The position numbers and the translations under genes were made by a program. Positions 19,101-28,126 of a stretch of DNA of 64,000 nucleotides are shown here, piece by piece. How positions within the stretch are numbered: position 1 is the stretch's first letter; the number at the start of each line of letters is the position of its first letter. The notes beneath the pieces were generated by a model, which made no database searches, was not told the origin of the DNA, and saw only the letters and a program-made list of their open reading frames with translations. Origin of the DNA: Verminephrobacter eiseniae EF01-2 (GTDB lineage: Bacteria; Pseudomonadota; Gammaproteobacteria; Burkholderiales; Burkholderiaceae_C); NCBI RefSeq assembly GCF_000015565.1, contig NC_008786.1, forward strand, positions 5,382,501 through 5,446,500. The letters run 5' to 3'.

Positions 19101-19895
19101 ATGATCGGCACCATTGAAGCCTTCTCGCCCCGCGACACCCGTGCGCGCAGGTCTGACCCCACGGCACCAGGGCCGGCGGCCCACTCGCGCGCGCGCGAAT
19201 TCGCCCCCGGCCTGCTCGTCCAGGGCATCGCGCCCCCGCTGTCCCTGTCGAGCTACAAGCTGATCGCGTTCGACATGGACTCGACCCTCATCAACATCGA
19301 GTGCGTCGATGAAATCGCCGACGCCGCAGGCCGCAAGGCCGAAGTGGCTGCCATCACCGAGGCGGCGATGCAGGGCCTGGTCACCGACTACAAGGAAAGC
19401 CTGCGCCAGCGCGTGGCCCTGCTCAAGGGCGTGACGGTGCAGCGCATGCAGCAACTGCTGACCGAACGCCTGCGCCTGAACCCCGGCGCCAAGGAACTCG
19501 TCACCGCCGTCAAGGCCGCCGGCCTGCGCACGCTGCTGGTGTCGGGCGGCTTCAGCTTTTTTGCCGACCATGTGCGTGCGATCCTGGGCATAGACTTTGC
19601 CCGCTCCAACCGGCTGGAACTGGACAACGGCCAGCTCACCGGCCGCATGCTGGAGCAAACCTGGGGCGACCTGTGCGACGGCGCAGAAAAGCGCCGCACC
19701 TTGCTGGAACTGGCATCGCTGATGGGCATTTCACCCGCGCAGACGATTGCCGTCGGCGATGGCGCCAACGACCTGCCGATGATGGCCGCCGCCGGCCTGT
19801 CGGTGGCCTACCACGCCAAGCCCGCCGTGCGCGCGCAGGCCAAGGTGGCGATCAACCAGGGCGGGCTGGACCGACTGCTGGAAGTGCTGCACTGA
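19101..19895 (+). CDS. serB: Phosphoserine phosphatase
   Basis: SerB is a HAD-superfamily phosphatase that makes serine from phosphoserine. Motif I is AFDMDSTLI, motif II is LLVSGGFSFF and motif III is VGDGANDLPMM, all intact. It lacks the long ACT-like N-terminal domain of the E. coli enzyme, like other betaproteobacterial forms. I start at ATG 19101 (264 aa); residues 1-40 are poorly conserved-looking and the true start could be later. Confidence 0.93.
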   Translation: MIGTIEAFSPRDTRARRSDPTAPGPAAHSRAREFAPGLLVQGIAPPLSLSSYKLIAFDMDSTLINIECVDEIADAAGRKAEVAAITEAAMQGLVTDYKESLRQRVALLKGVTVQRMQQLLTERLRLNPGAKELVTAVKAAGLRTLLVSGGFSFFADHVRAILGIDFARSNRLELDNGQLTGRMLEQTWGDLCDGAEKRRTLLELASLMGISPAQTIAVGDGANDLPMMAAAGLSVAYHAKPAVRAQAKVAINQGGLDRLLEVLH

Positions 19896-19997
19896 ACGGC
19901 CCCGCCAGCACCTGCGCAACCAACCGGCCTCGGGCAACGGCGCAAAGGCAAAGGCCAGCCCGACCCGATGGCAGCGCGCAGCAGGCCGCAAGGGTCC

Positions 19998-20471
19998 TCA
20001 TGGCTCGTGCTCCAGCGCTTGTTGCAGCATGTCAAAGTCGAGCAAGCGGGTGGCCAGCAAGGTCTCGGTCAGAAAGCACACCAGCGCCAGCAGAAACGAC
20101 GCCACCCCCGCCAGAAAACCGGCCACGGCCAGCCGGTTGGACTGAAAGTTGGTGGTCTCGCCCAGGAACAGCAAGATGATGGTGCTGCCGATCAGAAACG
20201 CGCAGAACGTGAGCAGCCCGATGCAGCCATTGGCCAGCCGCCCGCGCAGCCGCAGGTCGGCCAGTTCTTTGTAGGTCCGGGCCAGAAACCCGGGCTCGGG
20301 TTCGGTGCAGGCACGGGCGCGGTCTTCGACCACGCGGGCCCGGTCGATGATGCGGGCCAGCCGCCCGGCCACCGCGCCGATCATGCCGGAGACGGCCGTC
20401 AGCAGGAACACCGGGGCCAGCGCCAACTGTATGCCATGGGTGATGGCAGATGAATCAAAGGTCAGGACCAT
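19998..20471 (-). CDS. DUF2721 family membrane protein
   Basis: This is a small integral membrane protein (157 aa) of unknown function. It has an N-terminal hydrophobic helix followed by a charged RLARIIDRAR-type segment, a signature of the family, then two closely spaced helices (GLLTFCAFLIGSTIILLFLG and FLAGVASFLLALVCFLTETL). I start at the ATG at 20471; the open frame upstream is low complexity. It is divergent from the broken phosphodiesterase gene at 20707. Confidence 0.7.
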   Translation of the reverse strand: MVLTFDSSAITHGIQLALAPVFLLTAVSGMIGAVAGRLARIIDRARVVEDRARACTEPEPGFLARTYKELADLRLRGRLANGCIGLLTFCAFLIGSTIILLFLGETTNFQSNRLAVAGFLAGVASFLLALVCFLTETLLATRLLDFDMLQQALEHEP

Positions 20472-21138
20472 GGGTGCTTTGAACCAAGGGAAAAAACAGC
20501 AAACCGCCAACGGCCCGATTATCAACGGCGATACTCGAACCCCCAGCGCATCGATCACTGCATCGATCACCGCAGTGCTCACCGGTTCATCACCGACTTC
20601 ATCGGCGCGCCCGGCATGGCGGGCGGGTTGGGTTCTCGCCCCGCGCCCGCCCCGCGCCGGCAGAGGTCGTGGATTTGCGGATGAACACCTCGATTGAAAG
20701 CCCCCCATGCTGATGGCCCAAATCTCCGACACGCACATCGAGACCGGCGGCCAGCGCGCCTACGGCATCGTCGATACTGCGGGCCTGCTGCGCGCGTGCG
20801 TGGCCGATGTCGCGCGCCTCGATCCCCGCCCCGACCTGCTCGTCCTCACCGGGGATCTGGTCGACCATGGCCGCCCCGAGGAGTACGCATTGCTGCAGGA
20901 ACTGCTGGCACCGCTGACGATGCCGCTGTACCTCGTGGCCGGCAACCACAACGAGCGCGAGGCCCTGCGCAGCGCCTTGGCCGGCCCGCGCTTCGACTAC
21001 CTCGGGCAGACCGGCGAGTTCCTGCAGTACGCCGTCGACCTGGGGCCGCTGCGGCTGCTGGTGCTCGATACCGTCGTGCCGCAGGAAGGGCGCGGACAGT
21101 TGTGCCGCCAAAGGCTGGCCTGGCTGGAGCAGCGCCTA

Positions 21139-22250
21139 GTCCACTGCACCATTGAAACAACACCCCATTTGTGGTTAAATGCAACGCATGGGAAAAATGA
21201 ATCTGACCGACGCCGAGCGAGACAAATTGCTGACCGCCACGCGTAGCCGCACGGCGCGCGTGGCGGACGTGCGCAGGGCCAAGCTGATCCTCATGCTCGA
21301 AGAGGGTCAGTCGCGCGACACCATCATGCAAAGGCTCGAATGCGACTCGCGTTTCATCTCCCGCTGGTCCAGCCGCTTTCTCAGCGAGCGCCTGGCGGGC
21401 ATGTACGCCCGGCATCCGGGACGCGCGCCCAAGCAGCCGCCGGCCAAACTGGAGGCGCGGGTGCTCAACTACACGCTCAGGCGCAAGCCGAGCGATGGCT
21501 CCACGCACTGGAGCAGCTACAAGTTGTCGGCTGAACTTGGCGACGTATCCGTTTCTGCTGTTCAGCGCATCTGGCGCAAGCACAACGTGCGACCGCAAAG
21601 GCTGGATCGACACATGGTGTCCAACGACCCGGACTTCGAGACCAAGGCGGCCGATGTGATCGGGCTGTACCTCAATCCACCGGCGCACGCCGTGGTGTTC
21701 TGCGTCGATGAGAAGACCGCCATCCAGGCGCTCGATCGCAAGGACCGGATGCTGCCGCTGTCGCCCGGGCGTGCCGAGAGCCACGGATTCGAGTACAAGA
21801 GAAACGGCACGCTGAGCTTGTTCGCGGCGCTGAACACCGCCACCGGCCAGGTGCTGGGCAAGACCGTGGCGCGCCACACCAGCGAGCAGTTCGTCGCCTT
21901 CCTTACCGACATCGTCGCCAGCCAGTGCGAGCGGCAGGAGATCCATGTCATCTGCGACAACGTCAGCAGCCACAAGACCCAGCGCGTGCGGGACTTCCTT
22001 GTACAGCACGGCAACGTGCGCATGCACTTCACACCCACGTACTCGTCGTGGCTGAACCAGGTGGAGAACTGGTTCTCGCGCATTCAGCGTGATGTCATAA
22101 CCCGCGGCGTATTTACCTCGGTGAAGGACTTGGGGCGAAAGCTGATGCGCTACATCCGCGAACACAACAAGAATCCCAAGCCCATCAAGTGGAAGTACGA
22201 CGATCCATCAAGGCGCATTCGACAGGTGCTTATTCAATGATGCAGTGGAC
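21139..22250 (+). mobile_element. IS630-family insertion sequence, complete
   Basis: The 1112-bp element has imperfect terminal inverted repeats (GTCCACTGCACCATTGAA on the left; complement at 22233-22250 with one mismatch). It is flanked by TA on both sides, the target duplication typical of IS630/Tc1-mariner elements. It carries one intact transposase gene. Confidence 0.9.
21179..22240 (+). CDS. IS630-family transposase
   Basis: This is an intact 353-aa DDE transposase. An N-terminal helix-turn-helix domain (residues ~1-120) precedes the catalytic core, with aspartates in VFCVDEKTAIQ and HVICDNVSSHK and the glutamate in NQVENWFS, spaced as in the family's D-D34-E pattern. ATGs at 21188 and 21197 are alternative starts. 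The stop falls inside the right inverted repeat, usual for these compact elements. It could be active. Confidence 0.92.
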   Translation: MQRMGKMNLTDAERDKLLTATRSRTARVADVRRAKLILMLEEGQSRDTIMQRLECDSRFISRWSSRFLSERLAGMYARHPGRAPKQPPAKLEARVLNYTLRRKPSDGSTHWSSYKLSAELGDVSVSAVQRIWRKHNVRPQRLDRHMVSNDPDFETKAADVIGLYLNPPAHAVVFCVDEKTAIQALDRKDRMLPLSPGRAESHGFEYKRNGTLSLFAALNTATGQVLGKTVARHTSEQFVAFLTDIVASQCERQEIHVICDNVSSHKTQRVRDFLVQHGNVRMHFTPTYSSWLNQVENWFSRIQRDVITRGVFTSVKDLGRKLMRYIREHNKNPKPIKWKYDDPSRRIRQVLIQ

Positions 22251-22252
22251 TA

Positions 22253-22412
22253 GTGTCGCGTCACTGATCATCTGTCGGTCTGCGCTGGCCATCGAAGCGC
22301 ATCGCGGCGTTGCATCGCTTGCCAATACGCTCGGTATTGGCTGCGCGATGCGCCTTGCGCTGCGCTCCGATGGCTGCGCGCAGCCTACGACATCTGATCC
22401 GTGACGCGACAC
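22253..22412. mobile_element. Foldback MITE, copy 2 of 5
   Basis: This 160-bp copy abuts the IS630 element, sharing the TA at 22251-22252, and is followed by TA at 22413-22414. The ends are the same GTGTCGCGTCAC inverted repeat as the other copies. Its ends differ from those of the IS630 neighbour, so that element is unlikely to mobilise it. Confidence 0.9.
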
Positions 22413-22792
22413 TAGCCAAAGATGACCGCCCCACCGTCATCGCCATGCACCATCCGCCGTTCGCCACCGGCATTGCCCATATGGACGCCCTCGGGCTGGA
22501 AGGCGCTGACGCGCTGGCGCAACTGCTGCGCCAGCACCCGCAGGTCGAGCGCCTGCTGTGCGGCCATCTGCACCGCTCCATCCAGTGCCGCTTCGGGGGC
22601 ACGCTGGCCTCCACCTGTCCCAGTCCCGCGCACCAGGTGGCGCTGGACCTGCGCGCCGACGGCCCGGACTGCTTCGTGCTGGAGCCGCCCGGCTACCAAC
22701 TGCACCTGTGGCATGCAGGCCGGCTGGTGTCGCATACCTGCGTAGTTGGCGCATACGCAGGGCCTTACCGGTTTCGTGAGGGGATGTGCTGA

Positions 22793-23256
22793 TCGATGAA
22801 GCCCACGCAGGCCCGGCAGCGGCTGCCGCGCGCAGCGCCGGAGGGTGTGAACATGGTTGGCCCTCGGCACGAGGCAGCGCCATGGCCCCAATTCCCGTGC
22901 CGCCTGGCGCGGCCGGGAGGTGGCCAACGCGGCCATGCGGAGCATGGGGGTGGCATGGGCTTTCCGTCCGGCGGCGCTGAGCACCGCGTGCGCCATACGC
23001 GGCTGGACGATCGCCGGCGCGCAAGCCATCCCGGTCTGGTTGCAACCGGCGCTGCGCCCGGTGGGCAGCCGGGCATCGTGCAGGCCGAGGTGCTCCCGAT
23101 GCGACGGCTCAGCGCAGGCCAGGGCCTGCGGTCGACGCGGTAATCATCTGCAACATCGCTGAAATGCCTCGATCGACGCCCCGGGCGCTGTTATCGTTGC
23201 GGGCGGTGCCGTTCGGCTTCGCGCACGGCTTTTGGCATGCCACCGGAAAGTCCTCC
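22793..23256. other. 464-bp stretch without recognised gene
   Basis: Short open frames run on both strands but none has a family signature. A plus-strand frame at 22857-23162 (WRGREVANAAMRSMGVAWAF) may be a gene remnant; I cannot place it. Confidence 0.3.
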
Positions 23257-23481
23257 ATGAAAAAACTCCTCGCTGTCCTTGCGCTCGGTCTGTTCGCTGC
23301 CGGCGCTTTTGCACAGACGCCCGCTCCGGCGGCCCCGCAGGCCGCTCCGATGGCCGCTCCGATGGCCGCTCCAATCGCCGGTCAGGCACCGGCAGCCCGG
23401 GCCAGCAAGGCAGGCAAGACCGCCAAAAAGAAAACCCACAAGAAGATGGCCAAGAAAAAGGCGGCCCACAAGGTCGGCTGA
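23257..23481 (+). CDS. Small exported Lys/Ala-rich protein
   Basis: This 74-aa product has a clear Sec signal peptide (MKKLLAVLALGLFAAGAFA, cleavage before Q). A short Ala/Pro/Met repeat (APMAAPMAAPIA) and a lysine-rich tail (KTAKKKTHKKMAKKKA) follow. Such small basic periplasmic proteins are common in Comamonadaceae and have no assigned role. GGAAAG lies about 8 nt upstream of the ATG. Confidence 0.7.
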   Translation: MKKLLAVLALGLFAAGAFAQTPAPAAPQAAPMAAPMAAPIAGQAPAARASKAGKTAKKKTHKKMAKKKAAHKVG

Positions 23482-23505
23482 AAGGCCGGGGATCGATCTG
23501 CGTCG

Positions 23506-24000
23506 ATGACCGCTTTGCACCCCGCATCCCTGCGTCGCACCCGGCGCGCGCGCCGGGTATGCCGCGCCAGCATGGGCCTGGCACTGCTCGCGGCGCTGCT
23601 GGCCACCGCCCAGGAGGGGGCGCAACTGACGCTGCCACGGGTCGAACTGACGGCCGGCATGTACCGTATCGAGGCCCAGGTAGCCCAGGCGCCACAGGAG
23701 CGCCAGACCGGGCTGATGCACCGCCAGGAAATGCCGCAGCACGAAGGCATGCTGTTCGTGTTCGAGCAGCCGGCACAGCAGTGCTTCTGGATGAAGGACA
23801 CCTTGCTGCCACTGACGGCCGCATTCGTTGCCGATGACGGCACCATCGTGAACCTCGCGGACATGCGGCCCCGGACGCTGGACTCGCACTGCTCGGCCAA
23901 GCCCGTGCGCTATGTGCTGGAGATGAACCAGGGCTGGTTTGCCAAAAAGGGGATCAGGGCCGGGGCCAGGCTCGGTGGCGCACCGTTTGCGCACAGGTGA
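23506..24000 (+). CDS. DUF192 family exported protein
   Basis: This 164-aa protein has an N-terminal hydrophobic export segment followed by a complete DUF192 domain: the region QAPQERQTGLMHRQEMPQHE, then GMLFVF, CFWMKDTLLPL and the C-terminal VLEMNQGWFAKKGI. The family's biochemical function is unknown. It lies 24 bp after the small basic protein gene, in the same direction. Confidence 0.85.
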   Translation: MTALHPASLRRTRRARRVCRASMGLALLAALLATAQEGAQLTLPRVELTAGMYRIEAQVAQAPQERQTGLMHRQEMPQHEGMLFVFEQPAQQCFWMKDTLLPLTAAFVADDGTIVNLADMRPRTLDSHCSAKPVRYVLEMNQGWFAKKGIRAGARLGGAPFAHR

Positions 24001-24093
24001 TCGGGCGCCGCGCCCAGAGCATCGGGTCGGAACCATGCGCGACGGCGGGCGCAGGCGGCGGCTCGAAGTCCCGCCATGCGTGCAGAAAGCCCA

Positions 24094-24253
24094 GTGTCGC
24101 GTCACCGATCAGATGTCGTAGGCTGCGCGCAGCCATCGGAGCGCAGCGCAAGGCGCATCGTGCGGCCCATACCGAGCGTATTGGCAAGCGATGCAACGCC
24201 GCGATGCGCTTCGATGGCCAGCGCAGACCGACCGATGATCGGTGACGCGACAC
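24094..24253. mobile_element. Foldback MITE, copy 3 of 5
   Basis: This 160-bp copy is in the opposite orientation to copies 1, 2 and 5. The left flank is CA and the right flank TA (24254-24255). The central stem and both 13-bp ends are preserved. It lies 93 bp beyond the DUF192 gene. Confidence 0.85.
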
Positions 24254-24568
24254 TAGGCCCCCCTGCTTGCGCGCAACCACGCTGCCAAGACTATCGACGG
24301 ATCGAACGACCGCCGTTCACTACGCGCCGGGCGCCAAGCCGTAGCGCGCACCCGCGCCAGTGCGTCCAGGTGGGTGCGGCGGCGTGGCCTGATCCGGACA
24401 TCGGACTGCCGGTTGTGCCGCTTGCCAAGCCGCAAGACGCGATGGGCAGCCGGCATGTGGTCGCCCCCCGTCGCCACATGCCTTTGGCCACGACGGCGGG
24501 CGGCCAAAGGCCATTCGTCGTTGGCAGGTTACGGCACCAGGGCCATCGTTGGGGCCGTCCGCCGGGCC
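24254..24568. other. 315-bp gap before sodB, hairpin near the sodB 3' end
   Basis: No gene is visible. At about 24479-24509, CCTTTGGCC and its exact complement GGCCAAAGG face each other across a short loop, a hairpin about 60 bp downstream of the sodB stop. No T-run follows it on the minus strand, so a simple intrinsic terminator is doubtful. Confidence 0.35.
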
Positions 24569-25150
24569 TCAGGCGAAGTTCGCCTGGGCAAACTGCCAGT
24601 TCACCAACTTGTCAAAAAAGGTCTCGACGAACTTCGGGCGCAGGTTGCGGTAGTCGATGTAGTACGCGTGTTCCCACAGGTCTACGGTCAGCAGCGCCTT
24701 GTCCTGCGTGGTCAGCGGCGTGCCGGCCGCGCCGGTGTTGACGATGTCGACGCTGCCGTCGGTCTTTTTGACCAGCCAGGTCCAGCCCGAACCGAAGTTG
24801 CCCACGGCGCTCTTGACAAAGGCTTGCCGGAAAGCGGCGTAGCTGCCCCACTTGGCGTTGATCGCTGCGGCCAGCGCGCCGGCAGGCTCGCCGCCGCCCT
24901 GCGGGGCCATGCAGTGCCAGAAGAACGTGTGGTTCCAGATCTGGGCCGCATTGTTGTAAATGCCGCCGCTGGATTTTTTGATGATCTCTTCGAGCGCCAT
25001 GGACTCGAATTCGGTGCCCTTTTGCAGGTTGTTCAGGTTCACCACATAGGCGTTGTGGTGCTTGCCGTGGTGGTACTCCAGGGTTTCCTGGCTGTAATGG
25101 GGTGCCAGCGCGTCGATGGCATAGGGCAGCGCAGGGAGGGTGTGTTCCAT
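24569..25150 (-). CDS. sodB: Superoxide dismutase, Fe type
   Basis: This is a 193-aa Fe/Mn-family superoxide dismutase. Metal ligands lie in [20 protein letters not shown] and [13 protein letters not shown]. Features such as FGSGWTWLV fit the iron-type cytoplasmic enzyme. The ATG at 25150 has AAGGAAA upstream at good spacing; the open frame further upstream overlaps xseA and is not used. It is transcribed in the same direction as xseA with a 202-bp gap, so it likely has its own promoter. Confidence 0.95.
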   Translation of the reverse strand: MEHTLPALPYAIDALAPHYSQETLEYHHGKHHNAYVVNLNNLQKGTEFESMALEEIIKKSSGGIYNNAAQIWNHTFFWHCMAPQGGGEPAGALAAAINAKWGSYAAFRQAFVKSAVGNFGSGWTWLVKKTDGSVDIVNTGAAGTPLTTQDKALLTVDLWEHAYYIDYRNLRPKFVETFFDKLVNWQFAQANFA

Positions 25151-25352
25151 GGTGGGGTTTCCTTGTGGTGTGAAATGGCGTGCCGCCGGACGCGGCCTGA
25201 AGGGGGCATTGTAGGAAGATCGGCCGGCAGGCGGTGGCGCGTGCTCGGGAAACACCCCGGGCCTGTTGGGCCGTCCGATCAACCGCTGCCATCGCTGCCA
25301 TGACAGCGCGCCTTGCCCCGGCGCGAAACGCATCGGCTTCCATGGGGTGCGG

Positions 25353-26687
25353 CTATTGGCGGGACGGCACACCAGCGCCGCTGCGCGGGGCCACGGTCAC
25401 ATCCACCGTGCCGTCGGCCAGCGTGGCGCGCAGTGCCGCGCCGGGCCGGGCTTGGCGCACCCGGGTCACGGCCTGTCCGCCGGTGTCGGTCAGCAGCGCG
25501 TAGCCGCGCTGCAACACCAGGCGCGGGTCCAGCAGTTCCAGGTGCAAGGCGGTGCGTTCGAGCCGCTCGGCATGTTGCCCCAGGCGCCGCCGCAGTTGCT
25601 GCGGCAGTTGGGTCTGGAGCGCTTGCTGCGTTTGCCCAAGCTGCTGCATTTTCAGCAGCACGCCATGGCGCATGCGCTGGGCCAGGCGGGCCAGTTGCAA
25701 CTGCTGGCCGGCGACCAGGCCGGACGGTCGGCCCAGCCGCGCGGCCGCCTGGTCGAGCCGCTGGTGGCGCGCATCGAGCTGGCGCTGCGCGCCGTCCCGG
25801 ATGCGGCCGACCAGCAAGTCCAGCGCCGCCAGCCAGAATTCGCGCGGCTGGGCCACCAGTTCGGCCGCTGCCGTGGGCGTGGGCGCGCGCAGGTCGGCAC
25901 AGAAGTCGGCGATGGTGAAATCGGTCTCATGGCCCACGCCACTGACCAACGGCACCGGGCTTTGCACGATCATGCGGGCCAGTTGCTCGTCGTTGAAGGC
26001 CCACAGGTCTTCGATCGAGCCGCCGCCGCGCACCAACAAGATCACATCGATCGCCGGCGTATCTGCTCCGGGCGCCGCTGCTGCCTGCGCCAGGCCATAC
26101 AGTTTTGCCAGCGCCGCAATGATGGTCGGCGCTGCGGCCACGCCTTGCACCTGCGCCGGCACCAGCAGCACCGGGATATGCGGCACCCGCCGGCGCAATG
26201 CCGTGACCACGTCGTGCAATGCCGCCGCCCCGGGCGATGTGACCAGGCCAATGCCACGCGGCAGCGCAGGCAGCGGGCGCTTGCGCGCGTTGTCGAACAG
26301 GCCCTGCAGTTCGAGCCGCGCCTTGAGTTGCAGGAACTGCTCAAACAGCGCCCCCTGCCCGGCCTGCTGCATGCCCTCGACGATGAACTGCAGTTCCCCG
26401 CGCGCTTCATACACCCCGAGGCGACCGTGCAACTGCACCAATTGTCCATCGCGCGGCGCAAAGTCGAGCCCGCTGGCGGCGCGGCGGAACATCGCGCAGC
26501 GCAATTGGCCATGCATGTCCTTGATCGAGAAATAGCAATGCCCGCTGGATGCGCGCGTCAAGCCCGTAATCTCGCCGCGCACCGCAACGGGATTGAAGCG
26601 CACCTGCAGCGCATCAGCAATGGCGCGGCACAGCGCGCCAACCTCCCACACACGGGCCGCTGCGATGGGGTCCGGGCGCTCAAACAT
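25353..26687 (-). CDS. xseA: Exodeoxyribonuclease VII large subunit
   Basis: XseA is the catalytic subunit of the single-strand-specific exonuclease VII. The 444-aa protein has the N-terminal OB-fold ([20 protein letters not shown]), the catalytic domain with [16 protein letters not shown] and [35 protein letters not shown], and a long coiled coil to the C-terminus. Length is normal. The small subunit gene xseB is not in this window. Confidence 0.95.
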   Translation of the reverse strand: MFERPDPIAAARVWEVGALCRAIADALQVRFNPVAVRGEITGLTRASSGHCYFSIKDMHGQLRCAMFRRAASGLDFAPRDGQLVQLHGRLGVYEARGELQFIVEGMQQAGQGALFEQFLQLKARLELQGLFDNARKRPLPALPRGIGLVTSPGAAALHDVVTALRRRVPHIPVLLVPAQVQGVAAAPTIIAALAKLYGLAQAAAAPGADTPAIDVILLVRGGGSIEDLWAFNDEQLARMIVQSPVPLVSGVGHETDFTIADFCADLRAPTPTAAAELVAQPREFWLAALDLLVGRIRDGAQRQLDARHQRLDQAAARLGRPSGLVAGQQLQLARLAQRMRHGVLLKMQQLGQTQQALQTQLPQQLRRRLGQHAERLERTALHLELLDPRLVLQRGYALLTDTGGQAVTRVRQARPGAALRATLADGTVDVTVAPRSGAGVPSRQ

Positions 26688-27039
26688 GAGACCCGATGGG
26701 CTTTGGCGCGGTGTTCAAAATGCGAGTACTCCACAGAAACTGGCGAGCGGCGGGCATACCCCATGCCGCCCCGGGAACCGTCCGAAAAACACCAGCATAC
26801 GTGTAAGTTGTTGATTTATATGGATTTTTCACTGCCTGATTTTTCATCAATCTGTTGCAAGCACGGCGCGGCGCCGCTTCGCGAGGTTCTCCAACCGGGT
26901 TGCCCACAAAGTTATCCACTGTTTTTGTGGGTGAACGAGGCGGCAGACAGATGCTCGGCCATGTCACGTTTGCTGACCCGAGGCGGCGCGCCGGCTGGGT
27001 CATAATCGCCGACTGTTTTCATCTGTGCGGGAGTGAGAT
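26688..27039. other. Divergent gap between xseA and exbB
   Basis: This 352-bp stretch is AT-rich in its middle (26790-26860) and should carry the promoters for both genes. No open frame is convincing. A hairpin with a DnaA-box-like loop is at 26903-26931. Confidence 0.45.
26903..26931. promoter_or_regulatory. Hairpin enclosing a DnaA-box-like sequence
   Basis: CCCACAAA and TTTGTGGG form an 8-bp stem around a loop containing TTATCCAC, which matches eight of the nine bases of the DnaA box TTATCCACA. Function unknown. Confidence 0.35.
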
Positions 27040-27690
27040 TTGCTGTCCATCATACAAGCTGCAGGCTGGCCCATCTGGCCCCTGATTGCGTGTTCCGTCC
27101 TGGGACTGGCATTGATTTTTGAACGCTTCGTGGCCCTGAAGACAGCCCGCGTCGCCCCCCCCCGATTGCTCGATGAAGCCATCACCGTCTCGTTCAAGGC
27201 CCTGCCCCCCCCCGATGTGGTGAACCAGCTCGCCCAGAATTCGGCCCTGGGCGAAGTGCTGGCCAGCGGCCTGCGCGCCCTCAACAGCAACCCCGCGTGC
27301 AGCGAAACCGAGCTGCGCGCAGCCATGCAAGGCACGGGGCGCGCCGTGGCGCACCGGCTGGAAAAATACCTCCCGGCCCTGGCCACCATCGCCTCCGCCG
27401 CCCCTTTGCTCGGCCTGCTGGGCACCGTGATCGGGATGATCGAGATCTTCGGCTCGCAGGCCGGCCCGGGCGACATGGGCCAGGCCATCGGCGGCAGCAA
27501 CCCGGCCATGCTGGCGCACGGCATTTCGACCGCGCTGTACAACACGGCGTTCGGGCTGATCGTGGCCATCCCGGCGCTGATCTTCTGGCGCTACTTTCGC
27601 GCCCGCGTCGATGCCTACCTGCTGACGCTGGAACTGGCCGCCGAGCAATTCGTGCACCACATGCTGCAACTGCGCCAGATAATGCGATGA
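27040..27690 (+). CDS. exbB: ExbB/TolQ-type proton channel protein
   Basis: This 216-aa inner-membrane MotA/TolQ/ExbB protein works with ExbD to energise outer-membrane transport. Three helices are visible, with the conserved [17 protein letters not shown] and [18 protein letters not shown] segments. The start is a TTG at 27040, chosen because GGGAG lies just upstream and no ATG fits. The end overlaps exbD as ATGA. It heads the exbB-exbD-lpxK-trm112-kdsB run. Confidence 0.92.
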   Translation: MLSIIQAAGWPIWPLIACSVLGLALIFERFVALKTARVAPPRLLDEAITVSFKALPPPDVVNQLAQNSALGEVLASGLRALNSNPACSETELRAAMQGTGRAVAHRLEKYLPALATIASAAPLLGLLGTVIGMIEIFGSQAGPGDMGQAIGGSNPAMLAHGISTALYNTAFGLIVAIPALIFWRYFRARVDAYLLTLELAAEQFVHHMLQLRQIMR

Positions 27691-28121
27691 ACTTCCGCAC
27701 CCTCTGCCGCGACGAACCCGAGATCAACCTGATCCCGTTCATCGACGTGCTGCTGGTGGTCCTCATCTTCCTGATGCTCACCACCACCTACAGCAAGTTC
27801 ACGCAATTGCAACTGACGCTGCCCGTGGCCGACGCCGAGCAGCAGCGCGACCGGCCCCGGGAAGTGATCGTTTCCGTGGCTGCCAATGGCCGCTATGCGG
27901 TCAACCAGACCGGCGTCGACGGGCGCAGCCTCGAGGCCATCGTGCAAGCGTTGCGCAGCGCCACCCCGGCCGGCCGCGACAGCGTGCTGATCATCAGCGC
28001 CGACGCCATGGCCTCGCACCAGTCCGTGGTCACGGTGATGGAGGCCGCGCGCCGCTTGGGCCTGGCCCAGATCACGTTTGCCACGCAGTCCTCGGCCTCG
28101 GCACGGGCCAGCGGTCGCTGA
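27687..28121 (+). CDS. exbD: ExbD/TolR-type biopolymer transport protein
   Basis: This 144-aa partner of ExbB has a short cytoplasmic N-terminus, one transmembrane helix with the proton-path aspartate ([19 protein letters not shown]), and a periplasmic domain. The start overlaps the exbB stop, which indicates coupled translation. lpxK begins 5 bp after its stop. Confidence 0.93.
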   Translation: MNFRTLCRDEPEINLIPFIDVLLVVLIFLMLTTTYSKFTQLQLTLPVADAEQQRDRPREVIVSVAANGRYAVNQTGVDGRSLEAIVQALRSATPAGRDSVLIISADAMASHQSVVTVMEAARRLGLAQITFATQSSASARASGR

Positions 28122-28126
28122 CCGGC

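Larger units (their letters stand above)
20707..22792 (+). pseudogene. Calcineurin-like phosphodiesterase, broken by IS630 and MITE
   Basis: The gene encodes a cAMP phosphodiesterase-like (CpdA-type) metallophosphoesterase. The first part (20707-21138) has the metal motifs AQISDTHI, LTGDLVDHG and AGNHNE. The second part (22415-22792) has MHHPPF and CGHLHR. Between them lie an IS630-type element and a MITE, both at one TA. Removing 21139-22414 rejoins the frame exactly as QRL-AKDDRPT, so the insertions are the only damage seen and the loss is probably recent. Confidence 0.85.
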
